Made by a program: the position numbers and the translations under genes. DNA of 64,000 nt from Watersipora subatra (taxonomy: Eukaryota > Bryozoa > Gymnolaemata > Cheilostomatida > Watersiporidae): positions 40,130,302-40,194,301 of the forward strand of contig NC_088717.1 of the NCBI RefSeq assembly GCF_963576615.1, given 5' to 3'. Positions within the stretch are counted from its first letter, which is position 1; every line of letters begins with the position of its first letter. Positions 11,057 to 26,000 of this stretch are shown here, one piece after another. A model generated the notes under the pieces. That model searched no databases. It was not told the origin of the DNA and saw nothing but the letters and a program-made list of their open reading frames with translations.

Positions 11057-14000
11057 GTAAGTGGTAAAACATACTAACACCCCTAGGTACGCAGTAGGGA
11101 TACAGTAGGTAAAGTAGTAGTAGCAGTAGTAGTAGCAGTAGGAGTAGTAGTAGTAGTGGCAGTAGTGGTAGTGGTAATGGTAGTCAAGCATGATGTTTAA
11201 CACGTAAAAGGAAATGCACCATTAGTTATTATAAAAGGGTAAGTTTGATATTGTAAATATCACTCTTCCTTAGGAAAAATAATGTGCAATCCCTCAAAAG
11301 GTAAACTCAATGTACCATTTCTTTCCTAAAATAAACACATTTGTCTAATATGACAAACAAATAAATGGTTTTTGTACTATGCAGTGTATTAATTCAAGTC
11401 AGGCATATGACTGGAACTGACATCAAACCTAAACACAATATCTGATCATTTTTATGAATGAAGTGAAGTGTACACAAAAGACATGACTGAACAGTTCAGA
11501 GTAGATTTTCAACTCAAACTATGCTGTATTTGTCGATGACATAAATACTACTTACATCTAAACCCGTTTTGGCTATAATAAGATTCGTCTCTGTCACTTT
11601 GTTGGTTCAGAGCCACAGAGTTCACAGTCGACAGTTCACTATTCACGTAGATCATTGTTTGAAACTGGGAAAAGATTCTATCATACAGGGTTTGAACCTA
11701 TGACAACAGGTTCTTCGGCTTCCCCGTCCAGCTTGCTACTACCTGCGCCCATCATTCGGGATGCATGTTTTTGAATTTTTAGGCACATACTTATATCCTG
11801 TGCTTTGTCAGCACACCCGACAATCTGTAATGGCGCACTAAGCTGCTAGGATATTAGTGTTTTATAATATATCCTTATAGTGGCAATCCAGCTTACCTCA
11901 CTTCTACTCATTCCATCTTTGAACATATATTATCGTACCAAACTTACTCATTCCACATTTGTGTTACAGGTTTCAAAATCCTGCATAAACTATGCGCAGT
12001 ATGTTTATATTTATCAGTCCACACAACATATGACCAACATCATTCTTTATTCCGTGACACCGACATACTACATCCGCCATCATCTGTTTCAGTTTATGAA
12101 CTTTCCGCTACTACTATACTTACGATTCACTATCTTGACTTCTCAGCAACACTAATAGATTACCAACTTTTAAAAAACGTTTGTTCAACTCACTCAACAA
12201 GTTCTGTATTTTTTTTCTTTCTTTTGGCATGTAATGAGAAACATCAATTTGTTGACGATTACCAAAGCCAATAAAAAGTTATACAAATTCTTGTAATTAT
12301 TTTCAATGACAATTTCCAAAAGAGCGTACATCATAAGATAATTCTCTTGCGCATGTTTGTAGCAAATTTCAGCCCATATGTGATCTCCTACATAAGACTA
12401 TACTCAAGCCCTAATGATTTGGACTACAGCTGTGTCTTATGGATTACCGGCTTGATTTCAGCTGGCTTTGGTATCACCATGTACATATCTGGAGTTCTTG
12501 AGAATAAAATTGGCACAAGGGCTGTGACAGCGATCGGCTCAGCTATTTGCAGGTACTTTTTCTTTTAACCTCATCAATCATCGCTTTCTATTTCTAAAAG
12601 AAAATTAGCTCTATAGATGATTAAGAGTGTGAGAGGGCAACTTTACAACAGAGGGCAACAGTTTCTTGTCTTACTGTTATTTTAGCTGTACACAAGAAAA
12701 CTGTAGCTATGTTACTCTAAAACTGTTTGCTGGAATGATGACTTTCTTGGTAATCTGCTGTAAGATAAATTACGCCAACATTTTAATATTGATAAATCTA
12801 ACACCGTTATTGTGCGTGTGTGTGCGTGAGTATGTGCGTGAGTGTGGGTATGAGTGCATGCATGCACTTGTTTGGGCATGCATGTGTAGTAGGTGTTTGT
12901 TTAGGGCATGTGTGCCTGTGTGTGTTTGCGTGTGTGTGTCTTTGCGTGTGTGTGCCCGTGTGTGTGCGCGCAAGTGTGCGCGTGTGTTTGGGTGTGTGTG
13001 TGCGTGCGTGTGTGTGTCCATGTATGTGTGCCCATGCGTGTGTGTCCATGTATGTGTGCCCATGTGTGTGTGTCCATGTATGTGTGCCCATGTGTGTGCC
13101 TACGTGTGTGTGTGTTAGTGAGCGTAAAAGCTATTCATTTTCTGATTTCTTCACAAGCCTAAAATTCATACATGTACCTTTCAGAGGCTCCTTTGAATCA
13201 GCCTTTTAAACACCCACCTGCAGGTTATCTTATCAAATATGAGAGAACTGTCTACTATAAAGTAATAAATCTCTATACTTGTATTTCTCTGAAACCATTT
13301 ATAGATTTGCTTCTTTACGTTTGCCTTTTGCATGATGAGCTGTTGAAATGTTCATGACTGTCTTGTATTATAATATGCATTACATATTCACATAAATAGT
13401 GAGAACATGGTGAAAAAAATGGCTGTTTTCATACTTTTAGAGAAGTTCAGGGCAAAATAATTTGTAGGTGTTTTTTTTAATATTTATAAGTTTTAAACCA
13501 AATTTTCAGCTAATAGTAATCCTTGCTGAGTTGAGAGCTATTATATTAGGAATGTAATCTTGCTGGTATTTATAGACAGAACAGCATTAGGATTAAACTC
13601 CTTTCTAATGAGTACCCAAAGAGTTATATGGAAGAGTAACGGATCTATAATTGTATTTGGGAATAAAATCTTTTTATAGCTAATATTAGGCTGCCTTAAA
13701 TGAATGCCGTCAAAAGTGTTGCTTAACCGGAAAACATGGAAATAATGCATTATCTGGATGGTTGGCTCCGTAACCATACCAATAAGACTTTAGATTTATC
13801 ATTGAACTGCCTCACTGCTTGTACGCGAGTGTGCGAAAAGATTATATGTAATTTTAGGAACAACTCTTTATTAAAGTTGCCTGCTTTATAAAACCATTTT
13901 TAAACTCTATAATACTTGAATCACCGCTCTCGTCTACATTAAAAATGACTACTCTAACTGGCCGGTAGCGTGTTGTTTATTGTACTTTTTGTATTGTAGT

Positions 14001-17000
14001 GTTTCCTAGACAACTCTGTGCAACCTCAATTTATATGTCTTTTTATGATTTCTTTCAGCTTGAGCCTGTTTATCTCAGCCTTCACTATCAAGGTTAACTA
14101 CTTCCTGTTTTGTACTACATTTGGTTTTATGTATGGGATAGGATACGGGTTCATCTACACACCTCCAACCACACTTGTTATGAAGGTAACCTTTCCTGAT
14201 ATCGGTTTATAGCCTGACTCAATAAATCAACGCAATTAGTTAATAAATTTCCTTATTACATACTATCATTACTATTATTTATTATATTCTTGTGCTTAGA
14301 TGTTTTGGTTGGCTGTATCACTGTAGATACCTTTGTCAATAGCTATAGGGTGAAGCTGGAATCTTTGGCACTTTTATCTCCTGTGTACTGAAGAATAGAT
14401 AAGTAGTATAGTTGTACACTCTTAGTTATATCACAGTTATATCACAGTTATATCACAGTTATATCACAGTTATATCACAGTTATATCACAGTTATATCAC
14501 AGTTATATCACAGTTATATCACAGTTATATCACAATGAAGTCTTATTGCATTTTTTGGTTAGCTTACAGCCATCAGACATCGTTTGAACTATGCCATTTG
14601 ATGACAATGGAAATGCTTGAAATTGTCTTCATTTTCAACGCAAATTGTTTTATTACAAAAATCCATGAAGGTGTTAAAACATCTTAAAGCATGTAACGAT
14701 GGAAACTTAGATTTCTGCAAGATTGTTGTTTGAGTTGAGATACTGTGATAGTGGCGATATGAAGTGTATTTATTCACATTAATTCAAAGCACACGTTAAA
14801 CTGTCGGCTTAAACATGGCTGACGCAAAACCGAACTAATGTATGCAGCTAGAACGGCTGTGAGGTGAAACCCAGCTACGAAAGCACGACTGTTAGAAAAT
14901 ACATACCAAGAGAAAACAACTCTTAAACAATACATAGTAACTTAAAAACAACTCCATTGCTAGTTAACAGTCCTTGTATAATGTCACAATTTCTGCTAAG
15001 TTGCTTGCAGCATGTATTAGTCATTGTAATATATGAGACAGATGAGAGTTCAGGATGTGTATGTGTATGTTTAACTGACTAAACAACAACTGAACACAAG
15101 ATAATAACGGCTAGACAGGATAATGACAGGATAATAACTTTAGCAGTATTGGTCACACAACTATGTAAAATATAGTTTGCCCGGATTACAACATGTGATG
15201 ACTTGATAACAGTTATGAGTCATATAGATCGTAGCACATTTGTAAAAACAAAACGTCTAAGGTTGTCAATTGAGCCTGCCATTGCTAGAAGTGGGCCAAC
15301 TTTAGCATAGTAAATAAGCCTCAGTAAGTCCACTCTTTATACCTCTTCCGTCACATACACATTGGTTAACCTGACGAAACCTTGCAATTAACATACTAAA
15401 GTTTATTATTAAACTTTTGAATGCAGCAGAACGGTGTAAGCGGTCAAGTGTCAGTCTACTACAATGAAGGTCATGAGTTCTAGGCCCGTAGAAAGCAATA
15501 TTTTCATATAATTCTTTCAAGATTACAAAATTAAAGATTCATAAGACAGCAGACAGACAGTTGTGTAGAAAAGCTTTCTAAGTTACAGCTTATAAAAGCT
15601 GCTTGAACAGTAAAGAGAATGTTGTATCTTTTACGTATATTAAGGCAGTTTGTGGTTGTATAAAAGAGAATGTTGTATCTTTTACGTATATTAAGGCAGT
15701 TTGTGGTTGTATAAAAGGTGGAAAGTTTTTCACTTTTAAGTTACGCCTTAGTTAGCAATCTTACCATGCCTGTTAAACCATAACACTTGTACAATATAGA
15801 GTACGATGATATCTTAAAAACATATACAAATAGTATGTCAGACAGCAATAGCAAGGCAGAGTAATCTGTAGCTTAAAACATATCCAACATTTCAGGTTAT
15901 ACTCATGATAGTCTTTACATCTGGAATAATGTATTCTGTTAGTAGGAGACACTGTAGACAATTTAATTGCGGAAATAAAAAGAAATTAAGAAGAAGAAAT
16001 TAATTGTAGAAATAAAAGGAAATAATAACAATAAAATCTATTTAAGATTTTGGTAACATATTGAACATCTTTAATTTGGCCAGTATTGTCATTTATAGTA
16101 CACTTTTAGAATAACTGAACTTTTGCAAAATTATGTTGTTCTTGTACAACACCAAGGAAAGTAAAAATAAGATTTCTCTAAGATTTATCTGCTCTTAACT
16201 AAAACAATAAATCTATGATAAAGTATGAGCTTTACCTAACACAAGATCACGAGCTTGTATGTTTTGCCTCTTAAGTCTCAAACGCTTCAAAAGGACTGGC
16301 GAGTAGCCAAACTACTTACATTTAAGTCATTCCTCTTTTGAGATTGAAAACGGAAAGTTTAAAATACTACTATAAATAAACACAGAAAACTGTATTGTTT
16401 GGGGTTCAATACGACTTTTCATCTTTAAATCTCGATTAATACAAAGTTTGGAGCCTTTAAAAGAGCATATTTAGACTACATCTGCAAAGAATCTCATGGT
16501 GAGCAGTTGAGAAACCTCAAAACTTGCAGCCAATTGTTTAGTATATTCAAGTTTTTGAAACAAAATAATGACAATGTCAAGCATATATAATAAATGCTGG
16601 CCTCTTTTATATTTTTTTACCAAATTCTAGACTCTATTTGCCAAAATCACAGCAACTGTTGAGACTTCAAGCAATATCACATGCCCTTTTTGACAAAGCA
16701 AGTTTTACAGATGAAGAGTTTTGGAGGTTTTGCTACGCTATCGGAGATCACTGATTTAATAATTTCATCTAATCATTTAATTCAATATTTCTGTTTCAGA
16801 AAATATTTTTGCTTTGAGCTGTGTTTTGCAGTGGTTTCCAAATTATCAGACAACTACGGTGGCCATTGTCCTTTTTGGATCGACTTCTGGTGGACTAGTG
16901 TTTAACCAAATAGAAGTTGCTTATGCAAACCCTACAAATATAAAAGCAGAACAAGTTTCCATCATGAATGTTACAGACCCAGACAAGTAAGTACACAAAA

Positions 17001-20000
17001 CCTTAGGTACATGGAATAGAAAAAATAGCCTTTTTTTAAAAAGCTCAAAAAAACAAAAGGAAATATTTTTTTTAATTGAAAGGAGCAAATTACAACTTGT
17101 TTCTCATAGCAGTTTCTAAAACTTATGTAAAAATTGGTTTCGATGTTTTAAAGCAACATGAGTGACTACAACATTTTAAAATTATGTTCAGGCTTAGCTT
17201 TTTGTGTTTCTTGACATGCATTATGTTTTAGCGGCTTATTAATTATTTAGCTTAAACTCTTTAGCAATCAAATAAAAATGTATTTTTTTGATCTTGCTAA
17301 TTTATGACATTAATCTTTTATAAAACCATAGTTGAAAGTTTTTTGTTAGTTTATTTACCTTTGGACTTTTTAAACCTTAAGAAGGAAAAAGAAATTTTTA
17401 TTCTGCAACCTATTTTCTAACTATTACCTGTTAAGAAAATTTGTTTTTCCTATAAACCGACACTCGAACAATCTCTAATCATTTGCTTTTCAACTAATAA
17501 ATGTGGGAGATCTCATGGACTAGAAACAACTACAGTAGTTTGATTGACAGTAAGCAACTACAGTAGTCTGATTTACAGCAAACAACTAAAGTAGTCTGAT
17601 TGACAGTAAATAACTGAAATAGTCTAATTGACAGCAAACAACTAAAGTAGTCTGATTGACAGCAAACAACTAAAGTTGTCTGATTGACAGCAAACAACTA
17701 AAGTAGTTTGATTGACAGCAAACAACTAAAGTAGTCTGATTGACAGCAAACAACTAAAGTAGTCTGATTGACAGGAAACAACTAAAGTAGTCTGATTGAC
17801 AGCAAACAACTAAAGTAGTCTGATTGACAGCAAACTACTAAAGTAGTCTGATTGACAGCAAACAACTAAAGTAGTCTGATTGACAGGAAACAACTAAAGT
17901 AGTCTGATTGACAGCAAACAACTAAAGTAGTCTGATTGACAGCAAACAACTAAAGTAGTCTGATTGACAGGAAACAACTAAAGTAGTCTGATTGACAGCA
18001 AACAACTAAAGTAGTCTGATTGACAGCAAACAACTAAAGTACTTTAGTTTACAGCAAACAACTAAAGTAGTCTGATTGACAGGAAACAACTAATGTTGTC
18101 TGATTGGCAGGTACTTTGAAGATGAGAAGATTTTGGAAAAGATTCCATCTTTACTGATGGTCATGGCTGGTGTGACTATTGTTATGCAGCTAACTGGCAT
18201 TTCTTTGTTATTTTCTCCTGAGCCAAGCAGAAAAGAAGAAGAAAAACAAGATATAAAGAAAAGTCATGAAAAAGAGAGTCTCCTCAGCTCGGAACAGAAT
18301 AGGTACGTATGCTGCTAGAATAGGGACGTTTGTGATCTACTCTTTACTGGTTATGCTACAAACAACTACAGACATCTAACCTTCAGCGCTTTTCTAGCAA
18401 TCTAATAGTATTCTGACATTTTGTAATTACTATAGTTTTTTGTAGCTAATGATAATAATAATAATAATGATTAGCTACAAAAAAAATACTAATTACAAAA
18501 TGTCACGAACACTATTAGATTGCTAGAAAAGTGCTGAAGGTTAGATGACTGTAGTTGTTTGTAACCTTTAAACAGATCTAATTTAATATAATCTAATTAT
18601 TAGATTATGCGTGAAAGTAGGAAATTTACAAGCAGATGGACCTGAGGTTATTTGTCGGATATATCTAGCCGCTGCTAAATTATCATGCTGTTAATCGCTC
18701 TAAGAACTATTTACAATTTACATTCTTAAAGGTTGACTTGCAACAAAATTCACATACAGTTATTTGGTATCAAAAAAGTTACCATGTCTTACTCTGATGC
18801 GATGTAGTTGCAAAATATGTGGAAATGTGATTACAAGCTCTTAAAAGCTAAAAAACGAACAGTTAATCGCAGCCATCACGAAAACGCCTTAGCTTGGAAT
18901 CCATTTCCAAAACAGATCGAATGGGTGTAGCTGAACACCATGGCTTCTGTTTATACTTTCATGCAACCTCATTCGTCAAAATATTTTCACAAATATACTC
19001 CACGTGTTTTATAAAATCATGTCTATTGTCCTTACGTGTCTATTTCGTCATCATTGTAACGTTGTCACGTTGAGCACTGAAATCTCAAAACCTACTGTAA
19101 AAACTCGTTTAATGTTTTAACCTTAGCTCGAAGGAGTGCATATCATCCTCTGATAAACATGATGAACCTGTTGGTCACCTGCGATCGTCGAAAAATGCTG
19201 CAGAATTTGTTCGCACAACTTGGCAGAAACTGTGGGTCACATGGTCAGATTATGACTAGATGATTATAGACCAGGCTGAAACGATACTGTAAAGTAGCGA
19301 GCATTTATGTTTGATACAGGCTTTCCGGTAGAACCCGAAGTGTTTGTCATAAACTATTGCTACGAGACGTTTTATATTGAGCCTTTTATCGACCTTTAAT
19401 TTCACATGATAACATCATGTGTCAAAACAATAACCAAAATGTTGGACTACCTCAGCCAAATAAAGAGATTTCAAACTTTGGCATTTTTGTGATGGCTGCG
19501 GTTAACTGTTCGTTTTTGAGCTTTTAAGAGCTTGTAATCACATTTCGACATATTTTGCACCTACAACACAGCAGAGTAAGACATGGTGAGCCTTTTGATA
19601 CCAAATACCTGTAATGCAAATTTTGTTGCAAGTGAACCTTTAACAATTATCCACCACTCTCTAGGTAAATAATTTTATGCACAATAGAGCGTTTTGTCAT
19701 TAGAACTCTAGGATTTTTTGGCATCATCAGTTAGGTCATCTCTCACCTAGTGTTTTGCAAACTATACCAACTAAGATTCAAATTTGCACAAATTGTTTGT
19801 GCTGTCAGTTTTAATACAGTTTCAAGCTGCCTCAATATCAGATGCTTTAAAAATGTTTATTTTCCTGTGTTGTAAAAAGTTTAAGTACTACTGTTGATGG
19901 GCATAAATTTTATGTACATGAATTTGGTTTGCAGCTTTTTATTAATAAATGTATTACTCCAATATTAAGATTCAATATTGAGCGTTTGTGAGGAGTATAC

Positions 20001-23000
20001 TGTAGCTGTGAAAAATGACTCAATCTAGTTTCTAGAGCAGGCCAGATGTATTGACTATTATTCCAGGCTTTTATAACTTCTATATTAAGAGTTGCTACTT
20101 TTTATAGAGTCGCTTTGCCTTCATAGAAGCTTATTCTTTCATTTGAGTTTTCACTCTTGCATATAAGTTGCTATTTATTTATAGAAGTTGTTATTCTTTC
20201 TTAGGAGTTGTTATTCCTTCCAAACTAAAACTTGTCACTTCTTGTTAGATTTGTTATTCTTGCGTGGGAGTTGTTGTTCCTTTTTAGGAGTTGTTATTTC
20301 AACATTAGAGTTTGTACTCCTCCATATGATTGTATAAAAAATGTTTACGCAGTCAAAGAAGGTTAGATGTAGCTTTGATCTTTTAGCTGATTTAAGGTAA
20401 ATCCCTAAACATTCAACCATAGAGTAGTTTAGTTTCTCTCTCACCATACGAACTACATGTATATCAAACTCACAAGAAGATTATCATTTTTACATTCGTC
20501 TGAAAAGATTAGTGGTTTTTGAGATAGAAAATGTTTTTTTATAACTGAATAAAAACAAAAGATGTTGTCTAATCAAACCACTTCTTTATATCTGTCTAAA
20601 AGGATAATTTTCTCAAGGCATATTCACTGACTGCTACCCTTGATTATGCAACTTACTGCTCAAGCTATTTTTGACGAATCATGCTCTTCAATCTGTTCTT
20701 CTCACCCGATTGGCTGTCATTGTATCACAAACATAACACCCTACATGTAAGTGTGTATTTGACCTAATTTTCATTTTTCCATTATTTTCAATTTTTGATA
20801 TTCTTGAAGATTGCCTAGTATGTATATAATATATATTCATTTTGTAGATGTTTCAGGAGTTTCTCTGAGCGGTAGTTTTCATTCTCCTGCCCATTGCGTT
20901 TCAGTTCTTCAATATAGAGCAAGCGCAATGATGTTTGACGCAGGACTTCATTCCGTTGGATGACATGAGTTCGAATGTGCTCCCGTACAAAATTCAGTGC
21001 CTTCTCATAAGCGGCCGAAATCTTTGCGTGTTCAGTACGCTTTGGGTCATTTGCTCTGTTAACCCCGCGTTCAAAGTTAGCAAATGCGGTGTGAAATGAT
21101 CTCAAACATGATGGGTGATGTTTTGCTTCTACAGCAAAGAGGTCTACATTTTTCACACGTCTATGAAGCCGAAACATGCCCATTTTTTCAGCTCTCGATT
21201 CAATTTGTTCCCATGCATTTTCCTTGTTTCTCCAAGATGAGAAATGGACAGGTCGTACAGTTTTTCGATCAGCACCTTTGATCTCTACTTTCTCACAAAA
21301 AATGCACTCCTCTGAAAAGACAGGTCCAGTTGAATGTCTACGAGGTGAATGCAATAGCGAGGTGGATGCCTGTGGTTCCTCAGTTGTCTTATTTTCTATA
21401 AGATGCAGATTGCCAGAGAACCGCTGATAACACTGACGGTGATACCCATTATTTTCAAGGTCCTTGGGGACAGTCTCAGGAATCTGGTCGCATACAGACT
21501 GCATACGATAGGGAGATGCATGTGGCTGACAGAGCCGCAGGTCCCGGATTTCTTGAAGGTGCTTTAGTTTATCAAATGTAGTTCCTTTGATTCTACTGAG
21601 TGGGGTAAAAGGCCCATGATCAGAGATGGATAACACATGAAGCATGCATACAGGTGCAGGTGAAGCAGGCTTTTTGCTCAGGCTGGTGCGTTCAGTGCTG
21701 GCAGATTCAGCATTCCTTCGCTTTGGCATGATGGCGAACTTATACCAAAACTATTACTCTGAAATGAGAAGTATAGGCCTATAACCAACATGATGAAGTG
21801 TTTTAAAATATTACTACCAATGACACTAAGTCATGCAAGTAATTGCATTAATTGTCTTATCAAATAGAGCTTGAGAGATTATATAAACACCTTTTATCTA
21901 TCTGACTATGAGCAGACTAAATTATGATAAACTTAGAAAAGATAAACCTAGAATGATTCATAAATTGCTGAAAAACACACTGCTTCATCCAATATAAATG
22001 ACACGGATTCAATGAATCACATCCTCTCCTATTCAGTAAAGTGTTGCCACCTATGATGAAATGATAAAAAATATTTCACTGCTTAATAAACACTAATTGG
22101 TAAGTACCCTCAGAATCTCTCATTACCTGACTATATCTCATTATAATAAAACAAATAAGCAAAAGGCACATTCAAATATAGTCTAATAATAAACATCAAC
22201 TCATAAAACAAGGGTACAGACAACACGTTCTTCACGATTGCTATAACATTTGCAAAGATATGGTAAAAATAGGTTTTTCAGTAATGGCGGCACTAATTTG
22301 CATATCTTACATGTCAGGAACACATGTGGTCACTATGAGACTGGTCTTATATTGATGCTAGACCCTCAAAACCTGGGTCTAGACACCTTATTTTTGCAGT
22401 TATCTGTTGCATTGGCGGAGTTATAGCGATTTTAGTATTTTCATGTAATGGCGGCTTAATTTGCATAAAATAGGCACGTGGGACAATATTTCAAATTTTT
22501 AACATAGCAAACTGTTTTCTACACATTTTTCCCCATAGGAAGACATCAATTAGAAATTGATTTCCGGGGGGTGCACGCAGACCCCCTCTACCAACTAGAC
22601 TAATACCCCTACCATGAAAAAAACCAGCACCATCGACAAGTACTGACTAGCTCTAGTGATGCAATGACTTGAATTGCTTGATAAAATTATGAATAATAAT
22701 TAAAAACTGCAAATCTCAGCAATTGGTCATGTAGAACTTAAAATTTAGTTATGAGAAAATATTGTTGCAAATTCATTAGTCACTATATAACTTATTTTTC
22801 AATATGCCATTAGAAACTTTGTATTTGAAATACTTCGTTAGTCTGTCAAACAGTGGTATTTTGATATTTCATATCGCTATATAGTCAGTTTACCAAAGCT
22901 TTACCATAATACTGTTTGATAAGAAAGACAATATAAACTTAAATTTTATATTTTTAGTATAGAGAGTGATTCAAACGATGATGAGGAACCCAAACAACAT

Positions 23001-26000
23001 TTGTCAACAGCAAGACATGCAATTAATCAAGCCTTTGGACTTGAAGAGTCAACCAAAAAGGCTTTTAAAGAAAACGATACAGCTACTACTCATCGTACAA
23101 AGTTTTGGGATTTGACGATACGACAGTCGCTCACGCAGAGACCTTTTATCATACATTGGCTCCTGATGCTAATCAACAGCACGACTATGAACCTCGTCAC
23201 AGGCCTCTACAAAGGATATGGATTAAACAAAGTAGTAAATGATGACAGATTTCTCACTCTCGTGGGATCGGTAGCCTTATTTCTCACCGGCCCTACAAAA
23301 GTTACAATGGGATTTATATCAGACAAACTGTCCAATAGGGTGAGTGATAGCGATTGCAAAACCATGATATTACCATCTTTAACCTTTTTTGCTGCCACAA
23401 GCGGTGGGTGTACCAATGTTGTGATTGTTATACAGGCCTGTACTTTTTCAAAGAGCGATAGTAGCTCCGTCGATTACTTCTTGTATACAAAAAACCTCTA
23501 ATTGACCGCCGCTATAGAAGAACAATTGAAAAATATAGCACCACCCTTTAATTGAACGCCACCTGAAGGAAGGAATACTTGTGCACATACTTGTGTACAA
23601 TTATTCCTTCAAGTACCTGCCATGGTTTATAAGCTGTTTTAAATCTTGAACAAATGTGCAGCATATACCCGTGCAACGTCGGGCATTTAGCTAGTCGTAA
23701 GTAGAATGGGATCAGTAGGAAATTGTCTACAAAATGGTGCTGATACTGACTCGGTTACATTAATAACAATTATTTCATTGTTGCAGTAGTGGTTGCCCTG
23801 ATTTTAGTGACAGTGTACCTGAAAAGATCGATGGTCACAATCATCAAAAGTACACTCTCCTTTGAAAACACTAAGGTCTAAAACTTAGGCGTTGCCTTCA
23901 GATTCATCCATAATGTATAGTTTACAATCTTGCCTGAAGATTTTAAAGCGTTTTGATGAATGATGAGAATGCTCTTCATCAACACTGTATGACGTAATAG
24001 CAGCCATTGTTATGGCACATTGAATTTTGTTTTTAACTCCAAAGCTTTACATTCTTTTCTTTAAAACATTGAAACCGACACCATCCAAATAATTACATGA
24101 ACACAGTATGACGTAATAGCAGTCAAATCTTTAACTCCACAGGTTTATAGTTGGTTCCTTCAAACATTGAAAGTAACATCATATAAATAATTAATAGCTG
24201 TGTCCGTCAGATATGTTTTACTTAAAGTGTTCATTTTTGTTCAGTCTGATACCTCAACATATATAAAAACGGTTTAGCAAAAGCACCAAGGCTGATGGCA
24301 TTAATGTCGCTCTGGGGACAGTGCAAAATGTAGGCGGCATTAGTTTTGCTTCGCCCGTAAAAGAGCTAAATTTATTTGGCCAAATTTCTGATCAGCCAGT
24401 TGAAAAGTAAAGCATAATCCACTATTTAAATGTCACCTCTAATTGAATGCCTATATGAGAAAATGGTTGAAAATTACAACGCTATGGCGCTCAAATAGAA
24501 GTTTTACGGTATGTGCTATGGCGCTCAAATAGAAGTTTTACGGTATGTGCTATGGCGCTCAAATAGAAGTTTTACGGTATGTTCAGTTAATACTACTCTA
24601 CTGCAGGAGACAACTCTTCTTGCCCAGTCTGTTGAGAAATAATCCATATCAGCTGATAACCAGAATGTTTAATACCATTTAAGTAAGGTGCTCCACGGTG
24701 ACCATAGCAACAAGTAAACTAACGCTTAAAGGGAAAGTAAACACAATTCACTGATGAAGGCCAGCTTTTACCCTATTGGTTTTGTGTAATTTACTGCGTT
24801 TAGCAAAATATAAATTATTTCTTACAACAGATAAATACTTAGAATAATATTTTAAAAACAAAATATGCCCGTGCATTCACATATAACTGAGTACAGAGTC
24901 TTTTTTTAATTGCATATTTTGCAAAAATCGGATAGATAACGCCATTGCAAAAATGAGTGTGAAGCGGACTCACCACTGGGAACACTGATTCTTAAGCACT
25001 CATCCAATCACGAGACATGTAGCGTTTGACTCGAATCGTGATCTAATGTGAGGGACATCGTACGTCTCTCGCAATTGTGACAATCCGGAAACAAGTGCAC
25101 ATTTAGAACACATCTTTGATTGTAGTTGCTAATACACGTATTGCTAAAATATTTCAACTTAAATTTATTTCTGTCGTTGTTCTATTACGTTCACAATACA
25201 ATGGCTAAAAGACTCACAGCTAAAACAACCACTTCTTATGGAAGCTACCCAATTGACGACGAAGTTGAAGATGGGAAAGATATAAATATATCAGTGGTGA
25301 ACTATTCGATGAGCGCAAGCGAAAAAGACAGTCAGATTCATCATCGTCATGTTCAACAACGATTAGTATAGCAACGACCACGAGCACTACTATTACTACC
25401 ACTGCTTCATCTACGATTGCTTCGCCTACAACTACCTCCACTGACGTCTTACCAACTCCAGATAAATTTTGCAAATGTGGCAATTGTTCTGATTTGCCGA
25501 CAGCGATTGAAAAAGTATGTTGTTACCTGAAAATTTGGCTAATACAAACTTTCAGGATGATCAGTATATTCCCAGTATAAATAGCTGCATCCTGCAGTCT
25601 AATTTACTAATACATCAGATATTGGGGAAAGTTGCCATCCAACTCTCATGGTTCAAGCATCAAGGTATCTTGGCTTCAGAGGGAATGCTCTTCTGTTTAC
25701 TAACAAGACTAATTTAAACTACAGACACCATGCTTATAGAAACTATTTAGATTTCGTCTACGGGTACCTTGGAAGAAGAAACCGGAAAGTTATTCCTGCA
25801 TGCGTTGTTGCCTACATACGCACAATGTGGCCTGATTCAAATGGGAGTTATGTAGGCTTCAAAAATGTGGAATCAAAAGATGAATATCAGAATGACGCAG
25901 ATGAAGTGGAGCTTTTTGTTATGGATGAAGAAAATTAATGTAAGTTCAGTTGTGATTTGAGCAAAATATGGTTTTTATAAATCTTTTAACTGAATCTGAC

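Larger units (their letters stand above)
4640..11650 (+). repeat. Segmental duplication block A (5' flank and exon 1 of MFS gene A)
   Basis: Sequence from about 4,640 to at least 11,650 aligns collinearly with about 58,880-64,000. Matching landmarks are the TATAATTATATAG stretch (4,840 and 61,180), a tRNA-like SINE head (5,183 and 61,514), the GATCATAGCTTTCAAACACT stretch (about 5,763 and 62,115), the VNTR position (6,500 and 62,810) and exon 1 (10,978 and 63,366). Block A has the expanded VNTR and an AGT microsatellite. Block B has two transposon insertions that A lacks. The exact ends need an alignment. Confidence 0.85.

Noticed and set aside
12666-13209. Cys/Val-rich (+) and His/Thr-rich (-) ORFs resembling secreted or metal-binding peptides
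   Set aside because: They are translations of a TG-rich microsatellite and are open in several frames on both strands.
23340-23501. Exon 6 reading through to the stop at 23,501 as the end of the transporter
   Set aside because: Would remove TM8-12. Exon 7 at 29,161 joins in phase and restores the family sequence, and GTGAGT at 23,340 is a strong donor.
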